Assembly (NCBI GenBank): GCA_002315685.1 | Contig: DCHX01000002.1 | Span: 1 to 9,962, forward strand | Length of the DNA: 9,962 nt | Direction of reading: 5' to 3' | Source: Ruminococcaceae bacterium UBA1741 | GTDB taxonomy: Bacteria > Bacillota > Clostridia > Oscillospirales > Acutalibacteraceae | Shown: positions 5,218 to 9,962 of the stretch, in pieces | Layout of the letters: every line of letters begins with the position of its first letter | Numbering within the stretch: position 1 is the first letter of the stretch | Program-made: the position numbers and the translations under genes | Notes under the pieces: generated by a model | Databases searched by the model: none | Told to the model about the DNA's origin: nothing | What the model saw: only the letters and a program-made list of their open reading frames with translations

Positions 5218-5830
5218 ATAATTTAGTCTTGCAGTTTTTATCAAACGATGGGTTGCAGTAATAGAAATTCTTATCGTCTAAGCGGTCGGTTGTTTTTCGC
5301 ATCATTTCGCCGAAACGCTGATAGTGGACAATTTCCCGCTCACGCAAAAATCTAAGTGGCTCTAAAATATCGGGGTCATCTATTAAACGAAGTAAATTGT
5401 CGTAGGTAACTCTTGCTTTTTGCTCGGCGGCCAAATCTTCGTGAAGGTCGGCTATAATATCTCCCTTTGCGGCGATATATTCGGCTCTCCAAGGAAGCGA
5501 GGATGCGGCTATCGGATATACTCCTGCCGTATGGTCAACAAAATATTTATCAAAGCCGGATTTTACGATTTCCTCATAAGACAAATTTTTTGTAAGCTGG
5601 TAAACCATAGCGCAAATCATTTCAAGATGTCCGAGCTCTTCTGTACCTATATCGGTAAGCATTCCCTTAACATCATCATAAGGCATACTGTACCGTTGTG
5701 TCAAATATCTTATAGATGCGCCGAGCTCGCCGTCGGGACCGCCGTACTGCGAAATGATTATTTGTGCATATTTCGGGTTGGGATTTTTAATCCTCACGGG
5801 ATATTGAAGCTTTTTTTCGTATTGCCACAT
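5216..5830 (-). CDS. cotJC: CotJC, spore-coat protein of the manganese catalase family
   Basis: CotJC is a spore-coat-associated protein made in the mother cell and related to dimanganese catalases. The product is 204 residues and starts MWQYEKKLQYPVRI, the usual family start. The five metal ligands expected from Mn-catalases are visible: E35 (GPDGELGA), E65 and H68 (GTEELGHLE), E136 (EDLAAEQKAR) and H169 (REREIVHYQRFGE). Catalase activity is therefore plausible, though unproven. The ATG at 5830 is chosen over upstream in-frame codons because GGAG (complement of 5838-5841) sits just before it inside the end of cotJB and because of the family start. It begins two bases after the cotJB stop. 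The last codons, KL and TGA, are encoded at the edge of the AT-rich repeat block, so the extreme C-terminus may have been reshaped by it. Confidence 0.92.
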   Translation of the reverse strand: MWQYEKKLQYPVRIKNPNPKYAQIIISQYGGPDGELGASIRYLTQRYSMPYDDVKGMLTDIGTEELGHLEMICAMVYQLTKNLSYEEIVKSGFDKYFVDHTAGVYPIAASSLPWRAEYIAAKGDIIADLHEDLAAEQKARVTYDNLLRLIDDPDILEPLRFLREREIVHYQRFGEMMRKTTDRLDDKNFYYCNPSFDKNCKTKL

Positions 5831-5832
5831 AT

Positions 5833-6102
5833 CTATTCTCCTTTTTCGTCGGCAATTTCCCAAGGCCACGGTCCGAGAGTCCATTGCCACGGTGAAGTGT
5901 CGGGTGTTTCGTTTGTTGTAACAAAATACTTTCCGTATTTCTTCTCATATTCTTCTATTGCGGTTTTTCTTGCAAGGCGGAACCGTTTTACAAGCGACAT
6001 TGCCTTTTCGTTATCGGGGTGCGAGTCCAAAAACAAATAAAGCTCATCAAGAGCAAAATCGTACTCGCAAATCTTTCTTTCAAGCTGTGATTTTATATCC
6101 AC
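5833..6102 (-). CDS. cotJB: CotJB, spore-coat protein
   Basis: Small spore-coat-associated protein of unknown biochemical role, encoded with CotJA and CotJC in many Bacilli and Clostridia. From the GTG start the product is 89 residues: helical ICEYDFALDELYLFLDSHPD (11-30), a basic middle helix (KRFRLARKTAIEEYEKKYG), and a Trp/Pro-rich end WQWTLGPWPWE (72-82), which is the family signature. The GTG at 6102 is preceded eight bases upstream by GGAGG, which lies in the last codons of cotJA. An in-frame TTG at 6117 overlaps that SD and is rejected as the start. The gene begins one base after the cotJA stop, so the two are probably translationally coupled. Confidence 0.9.
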   Translation of the reverse strand: MDIKSQLERKICEYDFALDELYLFLDSHPDNEKAMSLVKRFRLARKTAIEEYEKKYGKYFVTTNETPDTSPWQWTLGPWPWEIADEKGE

Positions 6103-6103
6103 T

Positions 6104-6271
6104 CTATTTTCCTCCAAAAAACGGTTTATTTATATTGGGAAAAAGCGTTCCCTCTCTAAAAGCCCGGTTAGGCTCATAAATGTCCTCCAACGGCTGAGGG
6201 TTTACAAATGCCATTGTAAGCACGGAATCGTTATCTAAATCTTTTATTGTATCTAAAATGCTTTCAAACAT
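6104..6271 (-). CDS. cotJA: CotJA, spore-coat-associated protein
   Basis: A 55-residue protein starting MFESILDTIKDL and continuing SVLTMAFVNPQPLEDIYEPN then GTLFPNINKPFFGGK. The pattern LTMAFV..Q.LEDIYEP...GTLFP.L.KPF.G is typical of CotJA, which in Bacillus is needed for proper assembly of CotJC in the coat. Start ATG at 6271 has GGGAG (complement of 6278-6282) six bases upstream. Its final GGA GGA codons form the ribosome binding site of cotJB. It is first of the three-gene minus-strand operon, and its promoter must lie in the region shared with the divergent rpsL promoter. Confidence 0.9.
   Translation of the reverse strand: MFESILDTIKDLDNDSVLTMAFVNPQPLEDIYEPNRAFREGTLFPNINKPFFGGK
6111..6115 (-). 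promoter_or_regulatory. Ribosome binding site for cotJB inside cotJA
   Basis: GGAGG on the minus strand, eight bases before GTG at 6102 and embedded in the last glycine codons of cotJA. It decides the cotJB start. Confidence 0.75.
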
Positions 6272-6295
6272 ATTTATCTCCCTTATATTTATTAA

Positions 6296-6332
6296 AAGCG
6301 GACATATATTATGCCTTTTTTACTGTCCGCTT
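6296..6332. repeat. Inverted repeat upstream of cotJA
   Basis: AAGCGGACA (6296-6304) is the exact reverse complement of 6324-6332. A direct, 15-of-16 copy of TTATTAAAAGCGGACA (6289-6304) occurs at 6343-6358, closer to rpsL. On the minus strand the stem would end in TTTTAATAAAT in the cotJ leader. It could be an operator or leader hairpin. Confidence 0.5.
6306..6313 (-). promoter_or_regulatory. Possible sigma-E-like -10 of cotJABC
   Basis: The minus strand reads CATAATAT, six of eight matches to the sigma-E -10 CATACAAT, placing a start about 28 bases before the cotJA ATG. No good -35 is found at the right distance. Sporulation sigma-factor control is expected from cotJ in Bacillus, so this is a weak candidate only. 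Confidence 0.25.
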
Positions 6333-6373
6333 ATACATATTATTATTAAAAGGGGACAAATGTTAAAAAACTA

Positions 6374-6402
6374 TTGACAAACCTTGAAAATAGTGCTATT
6401 AT
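6374..6402 (+). promoter_or_regulatory. Strong sigma-A promoter of the str operon
   Basis: TTGACA (6374-6379), 17-base spacer, TATTAT (6397-6402). The stretch upstream (6333-6373) is AT-rich with A runs, like an UP element. Expected transcription start is near 6409. Confidence 0.85.
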
Positions 6403-6414
6403 ATGCGAGCATGC

Positions 6415-6438
6415 CGAATTGTGCGCAGGCACGGTTCG
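6415..6438 (+). other. Leader hairpin of the str operon
   Basis: CGAATTGTGC (6415-6424) pairs continuously with GCACGGTTCG (6429-6438), ten base pairs with two G-U pairs and a GCAG tetraloop. It begins a few bases after the predicted transcript start. It could protect the mRNA 5' end or serve in ribosomal-protein feedback control; which is unknown. Confidence 0.55.
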
Positions 6439-6476
6439 TTATGCCGTCAATTTAACAAGAAAGGAGTAATGTAGAA

Positions 6477-6899
6477 GTGCCAACCTTTAACCAGTTAGTT
6501 CGCAGCGGTCGTGAGACTATTGAGAAGAAGGCTAAGGCTCCTGCTCTTTTGAAGGGTTACAACTCAATGAAGAGAAGTCTTACCGACAACGATTCTCCGC
6601 AGAAGCGCGGCGTTTGCACAGCTGTAAAGACCTCTACACCTAAGAAACCTAACTCTGCGCTCAGAAAAATTGCGAGAGTTCGTCTTTCTAACGGAATCGA
6701 AGTATCTGCTTATATTCCGGGAATCGGACACAATTTGCAGGAACACAGTGTAGTTCTTATCCGTGGCGGTCGTGTTAAGGACCTTCCCGGTGTGCGTTAC
6801 CACATTGTAAGAGGTACCCTTGATACCCAAGGTGTTGCAAACAGAATGCAGTCCCGTTCTAAATACGGTGCTAAGCGTCCAAAAGCAGGTGCGAAGTAA
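6477..6899 (+). CDS. rpsL: Ribosomal protein S12
   Basis: S12 sits at the decoding centre of the 30S subunit. The 140-residue product starts at GTG (6477), ten bases after AAAGGAG (6460-6466), with MPTFNQLVRSGRE. Residues 24-39 (LLKGYNSMKRSLTDND) form the extra loop typical of Firmicutes S12 and absent in E. coli. TPKKPNSALRK (54-64) and GRVKDLPGVRYH (98-109) are the conserved decoding loops; the lysines that change in streptomycin-resistant mutants (E. coli K43 and K88) are present as K57 and K101, so the sequence is of the sensitive type. D102 is the residue methylthiolated in many bacteria. First gene of the str operon, transcribed away from cotJ. Confidence 0.98.
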   Translation: MPTFNQLVRSGRETIEKKAKAPALLKGYNSMKRSLTDNDSPQKRGVCTAVKTSTPKKPNSALRKIARVRLSNGIEVSAYIPGIGHNLQEHSVVLIRGGRVKDLPGVRYHIVRGTLDTQGVANRMQSRSKYGAKRPKAGAK

Positions 6900-6920
6900 T
6901 TTTTAATTTGAGAAATCTCT

Positions 6921-6983
6921 ACTGCGTTATCAAGCAGTGGCTTATATATATAAATGTATAAAGCCTTGTTTGGTGCAACGGGG
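6921..6983 (+). other. Structured rpsL-rpsG intergenic RNA
   Basis: The 134-base gap after rpsL holds several small stems: ACTGC (6921-6925) with GCAGT (6934-6938); GGCTT (6939-6943) with AAGCC (6961-6965); and CCTTGTT (6964-6970) with AACGGGG (6977-6983), the last two mutually exclusive because they share 6964-6965. In E. coli the equivalent gap is the S7 feedback site. A similar role here is inferred. Confidence 0.45.
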
Positions 6984-7017
6984 ATTATTACTCGAGTACC
7001 TATGATATCATCATTAT

Positions 7018-7026
7018 GAAGGAGGG
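7018..7026 (+). promoter_or_regulatory. Ribosome binding site that fixes the rpsG GTG start
   Basis: GAAGGAGGG, with GGAGG eight bases before GTG at 7034. The in-frame ATG at 7016 lies upstream of this SD and would have none of its own. Confidence 0.8.
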
Positions 7027-7033
7027 AAGTAAA

Positions 7034-7504
7034 GTGCCAAGAAGAGGCTTTATTGCAAAACGTGATGTATTGCCGGATCCTATCTACAATTCAAAGAAGG
7101 TTACCCGTCTTATCAACAACATTATGCTTGACGGTAAGAAAGGCGTAGCACAGAAGATAGTTTATGGTGCTTTCGACATCATTAGTGAAAAAACAGGAAA
7201 GGATCCTCTTGAAGTTTTCGATGCTGCTATGGAAAACATTATGCCGCAGCTCGAATGTAAGGCTGTCCGCAAGGGCGGTGCTACTTACCAAGTACCTTTT
7301 GAGGTTCGTCCTGAAAGAAAACAAACTTTGGCTTTGCGTTGGCTCACAATGTTTAGCCGTCAGCGTAATGAACGCACAATGAAAGAGCGTCTTGCAAACG
7401 AAATTGTTGATGCTACAAACGGCTTAGGTAATGCTGTTAAAAGACGCGAAGAAATGCACAGAACAGCAGAAGCAAACAAGGCTTTTGCTCATTACAGATG
7501 GTAG
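7034..7504 (+). CDS. rpsG: Ribosomal protein S7
   Basis: S7 nucleates assembly of the 30S head and lines the E site. From GTG at 7034 the product is 156 residues, the standard length, and starts MPRRGFIAKRDVLPDP as usual for the family. Conserved blocks are DPIYNSKKVTRLINNIMLDG (15-34), VRKGGATYQVPFEVRPERK (around 78-96) and RWLTMFSRQRNE; it ends AFAHYRW. An ATG six codons earlier would add MKEGSK, encoded by the SD itself. A short hairpin (7521-7538) and fusA follow. In E. coli S7 is the feedback regulator of this operon. Confidence 0.98.
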   Translation: MPRRGFIAKRDVLPDPIYNSKKVTRLINNIMLDGKKGVAQKIVYGAFDIISEKTGKDPLEVFDAAMENIMPQLECKAVRKGGATYQVPFEVRPERKQTLALRWLTMFSRQRNERTMKERLANEIVDATNGLGNAVKRREEMHRTAEANKAFAHYRW

Positions 7505-7520
7505 TCTGTTGTTAATGACC

Positions 7521-7538
7521 GCCTGAATTCTTTTAGGC
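7521..7538 (+). other. Small hairpin between rpsG and fusA
   Basis: GCCTGAA (7521-7527) pairs with TTTAGGC (7532-7538) over a TTCT loop, with one G-U pair. It lies just before the fusA SD (GGAGG, 7543-7547) and could affect its accessibility; no T tract follows. Confidence 0.4.
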
Positions 7539-7553
7539 GAATGGAGGAAAAAT

Positions 7554-9635
7554 ATGCCGAGAAAAGTATCTCTTGAAATGACAAGAAATATTGGTATTAT
7601 GGCTCACATTGACGCAGGTAAGACCACTACAACTGAGCGTATCCTTTTCTATACCGGTGTAAACCGTAAGTTAGGTGAAACTCACGACGGTGCTGCAACT
7701 ATGGACTGGATGGAGCAGGAAAAAGAAAGAGGTATTACAATTACCTCCGCTGCTACCACCTGTTTCTGGAAAGACCATCGTATCAATATTATCGACACCC
7801 CGGGACACGTTGACTTTACTGTTGAGGTTCAGCGTTCTCTTCGTGTACTTGACGGTTCCGTAACCGTTCTTTGTGCAAAGGGCGGTGTTGAACCACAGTC
7901 TGAAACCGTTTGGCATCAGGCTGACGAATACAAAGTACCCCGTATGATTTTCGTTAACAAAATGGACATTATGGGTGCTGACTTCTATCATGTTTTAGAT
8001 ATGATAAAAGAAAGATTCAACTGTAATGCTGTTCCGATTCAGTTGCCTATCGGCTCTGAGGACACATTCAGAGGAATCGTTGACTTATTAAACAACGATG
8101 CCGAGATTTATTATGATGACCTCGGTAAAGATGTAAGAAGAGAAGAAATTCCCGAAGAAATGAAGGAATTAGCCGAAAAGTACCGTACCGCTATGATTGA
8201 GTCTATTGTTGAAATGGACGAAGAGCTTATGGAAAAGTACTTTGAGGGCGAAGAGCCTACTGTTGAGCAGATGAAGAAAATCATCCGCAAGGCTACTATT
8301 TCCAACGAAATGGTACCTGTTTGCTGCGGTACTGCTTACAGAAACAAGGGCGTTCAACCGCTTCTCGACGCTATCGTTGACTTTATGCCTGCTCCGACTG
8401 ATGTTGAAGCAATTAAGGGTGTAAATCCCGATACTGACGAAGAGGAATGCAGACATTCATCTGACGATGAACCGTTTTCCGCTTTGGCATTCAAGATTGC
8501 TACCGACCCGTTTGTAGGTAAGATTTGCTACTTCCGTGTATATTCCGGCTCTGTTGATGCAGGTGCGGGTGTATATAACTCGGTTAAGCAAAACCGTGAG
8601 AGAATGGGTAGAATTTTGCAGATGCACGCTAACCACAGAGAAGACCTTGAAACCTGCTATGCCGGTGATATTGCGGCTGCGGTTGGTCTTAAAAACACCA
8701 CTACCGGTGATACTCTTTGTGATGAAAAGCATCCGGTAATTCTTGAATCTATGAACTTCCCTGAGCCTGTTATCCGTGTTGCTATTGAGCCAAAAACAAA
8801 AGCAGGTCAGGAAAAAATGGGTATTGCTCTTGCAAAGCTTGCAGAAGAAGACCCGACCTTTAAGGCTTATACCGATGAAGAGACCGGACAAACTATTATC
8901 GCCGGAATGGGCGAGCTTCACCTTGAAATTATCGTTGACAGACTTCTTCGTGAATTCAAAGTTGAGGCTAATGTCGGTGCTCCTCAGGTTGCTTATAAAG
9001 AAAGCATTAAGGACAAGGTTGACCACGAAACCAAGTACAAGCGTCAGTCAGGCGGTTCCGGTCAATATGGTCATGTTAAGATTATTCTCGAGCCTAACGA
9101 AACAGGTAAGGGATATGAATTTATCAACTCCGTTACCGGCGGTTCTATTCCTAAGGAATATATTCCTGCCGTTGACCAAGGTATCCAGGGCGCTTTACAA
9201 GCAGGTGTTCTTGCGGGATACCCGGTTGTTGACGTAAAGGTTACTCTTTACGACGGTTCATACCACGAGGTTGACTCGTCCGAAATGGCGTTTAAGATTG
9301 CCGGTTCTATGGCATTCAAGGAAGCCTGCCGTAAGGCAAGTCCCGTACTTCTCGAACCTATTATGAAGGTTACCGTAATAGTTCCTGAGGAATATATGGG
9401 CGATGTTATCGGCGACTTAAACTCTCGCCGTGGCGAAATCCAAGGCTTCGAGGACCGTTCGGGACTCAAACAAATCAATGCAAGAGTACCGCTCGGCGAT
9501 ATGTTCGGTTACGCTACCGACCTTCGTTCCAAGACACAAGGTCGCGGACAGTATGTTATGGAACCCGACGGTTATAAGGATGTTCCGAAGAGCATAGCCG
9601 AAAAAATTATTTCTTCAAGAACGAAGAAAGACTAA
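7554..9635 (+). CDS. fusA: Elongation factor G
   Basis: GTPase that drives translocation on the ribosome and, with RRF, recycling. The 693-residue product has the GTPase motifs AHIDAGKTT (17-25), RGITITS (59-65), DTPGH (81-85, with switch-II H85) and NKMD (135-138), and CCGTAYRNKGVQ (257-268) at the G5 position. Domain II follows at about 300-400, domain III has GMGELHLEIIVDRL (451-464), domain IV has GGSGQYGHVKI (500-510) and the tip loop SYHEVDSSEMAF (569-580, H571 corresponding to the critical E. coli tip histidine), and domain V has GEIQGFEDR (627-635). It is the canonical EF-G, not the EF-G2 paralogue, judging by context and domain IV. ATG at 7554 is six bases after GGAGG. Confidence 0.98.
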   Translation: MPRKVSLEMTRNIGIMAHIDAGKTTTTERILFYTGVNRKLGETHDGAATMDWMEQEKERGITITSAATTCFWKDHRINIIDTPGHVDFTVEVQRSLRVLDGSVTVLCAKGGVEPQSETVWHQADEYKVPRMIFVNKMDIMGADFYHVLDMIKERFNCNAVPIQLPIGSEDTFRGIVDLLNNDAEIYYDDLGKDVRREEIPEEMKELAEKYRTAMIESIVEMDEELMEKYFEGEEPTVEQMKKIIRKATISNEMVPVCCGTAYRNKGVQPLLDAIVDFMPAPTDVEAIKGVNPDTDEEECRHSSDDEPFSALAFKIATDPFVGKICYFRVYSGSVDAGAGVYNSVKQNRERMGRILQMHANHREDLETCYAGDIAAAVGLKNTTTGDTLCDEKHPVILESMNFPEPVIRVAIEPKTKAGQEKMGIALAKLAEEDPTFKAYTDEETGQTIIAGMGELHLEIIVDRLLREFKVEANVGAPQVAYKESIKDKVDHETKYKRQSGGSGQYGHVKIILEPNETGKGYEFINSVTGGSIPKEYIPAVDQGIQGALQAGVLAGYPVVDVKVTLYDGSYHEVDSSEMAFKIAGSMAFKEACRKASPVLLEPIMKVTVIVPEEYMGDVIGDLNSRRGEIQGFEDRSGLKQINARVPLGDMFGYATDLRSKTQGRGQYVMEPDGYKDVPKSIAEKIISSRTKKD

Positions 9636-9645
9636 TTCGTAAATT

Positions 9646-9670
9646 ATACTTGAAATTTCAAGTATTTTTT
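9646..9670 (+). terminator. Terminator-like palindrome between fusA and tuf
   Basis: ATACTTGAAATTTCAAGTAT (9646-9665) is a perfect 20-base palindrome followed directly by TTTTT. The stem is AT-rich, so termination is probably partial, letting some transcripts read into tuf. Confidence 0.55.
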
Positions 9671-9678
9671 GGTAAACT
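9650..9678 (+). promoter_or_regulatory. Probable tuf promoter overlapping the palindrome
   Basis: TTGAAA (9650-9655), 17-base spacer, TAAACT (9673-9678) preceded by TGG, i.e. an extended -10. The -35 lies inside the palindrome. An own promoter would explain high EF-Tu relative to upstream genes. Inferred from motif match. Confidence 0.5.
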
Positions 9679-9721
9679 AACAATGTGATGAAAAAATATT
9701 TATTTAGGGAGGAAAATCACA

Positions 9722-9962
9722 ATGGCAAAAGCTAAATTTGAACGTAACAAGCCACATGTTAACATTGGTACAATCGGTCACGTTGACCATGGTAAGACAA
9801 CCCTTACCGCTGCAATCACAAAGTTCCTTTCACTTAAAGGATACGCACAGTTTGAAGACTATGCAAACATCGATAAGGCTCCGGAAGAAAGAGAAAGAGG
9901 TATTACTATCAATACCGCTCACGTTGAGTATGAAACCGACGCTCGTCACTATGCTCACGTTG
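9722..9962 (+). CDS. tuf: Elongation factor Tu, 5' part only
   Basis: EF-Tu carries aminoacyl-tRNA to the ribosome. Only the first 80 residues of about 400 are inside the window; the rest continues beyond 9962. Visible are MAKAKFERNKPHVNIGTIGH, the P-loop GHVDHGKT (19-26), the typical YAQFEDYANIDKAPEERERG and switch-I GITINTAHVEYET (60-72). GGGAGG (9707-9712) lies nine bases before the ATG. It closes the str order rpsL-rpsG-fusA-tuf. Confidence 0.97.
   Translation, partial: MAKAKFERNKPHVNIGTIGHVDHGKTTLTAAITKFLSLKGYAQFEDYANIDKAPEERERGITINTAHVEYETDARHYAHV

Noticed and set aside
5831..5890. Longer CotJC starting near 5890
   Set aside because: It would overlap cotJB by about 60 bases, has no SD, and the family starts at MWQYEKKL.
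5420..6040. 206-codon plus-strand frame opposite cotJC/cotJB
   Set aside because: No SD, no recognisable protein pattern, and fully antisense to two well-supported genes.
6103..6117. TTG start for cotJB at 6117
   Set aside because: The TTG overlaps the GGAGG that serves as SD; the GTG at 6102 has ideal spacing.
6469..6474. ATG-TAG minimal upstream ORF between the rpsL SD and the GTG
   Set aside because: Only two bases from the SD, too close for initiation; most likely chance.
7016..7033. ATG start for rpsG at 7016
   Set aside because: Its codons are the SD of the GTG start, and the S7 family begins MPRRG.
8457..9026. 189-codon minus-strand frame opposite fusA
   Set aside because: Antisense shadow of the conserved EF-G coding sequence without start signals.

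Overview
The window looks like chromosomal DNA from a low-to-mid GC, endospore-forming Firmicute, most likely Clostridia and perhaps a Ruminococcaceae/Oscillospirales relative (inferred from protein style only). Supporting signs are a Firmicutes-type S12 with the extra loop after residue 23, a roughly 617-residue DnaK of Gram-positive length, strong GGAGG ribosome binding sites, TTG and GTG starts, a CtsR-like operator and a cotJABC spore-coat operon. No rRNA, tRNA or CRISPR array is visible.

Layout. (1) 1-605 holds no intact gene but is dense in repeats: a 112-bp inverted-repeat element (49-160), a 160-bp MITE-like element with perfect 28-bp inverted ends enclosing a relic of a REP-associated (Y1/IS200-like) transposase (215-374), a second REP-like hairpin (457-476), and TTAATTC-type heptamer arrays. 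(2) 606-1112 encodes an orphan protein resembling phage replisome organisers. (3) 1134-4939 is the heat-shock operon grpE-dnaK-dnaJ, with a near-perfect CtsR box and a sigma-A promoter in front, no hrcA or CIRCE element, and an intrinsic terminator after dnaJ. (4) 4942-5217 is an AT-rich tandem-repeat block filling the whole gap between the converging dnaJ and cotJC genes. (5) 6271 down to 5216 on the minus strand is cotJA-cotJB-cotJC, three tightly packed spore-coat genes; cotJA is only 55 codons long and easily missed. (6) 6272-6476 is the divergent control region, with a strong promoter and a leader hairpin for the str operon. (7) 6477-9962 is the str operon rpsL-rpsG-fusA-tuf; tuf is cut by the window end.

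How the genes work together. GrpE, DnaK and DnaJ form one chaperone cycle: DnaJ delivers substrate and stimulates ATP hydrolysis, GrpE exchanges nucleotide. S12, S7, EF-G and EF-Tu form the decoding and elongation machinery. CotJA/B/C are mother-cell spore proteins, CotJC being of the Mn-catalase family. The housekeeping genes are ordinary. The unusual material is in the intergenic DNA: a REP/MITE family whose hairpins are followed by a shared tail and heptamer arrays, and several compact regulatory arrangements, including a tuf promoter overlapping a terminator palindrome. I did not find a clearly new multi-gene system; the best candidate for something under-described is the hairpin-plus-TTAATTC repeat family and its link to the transposase relic.
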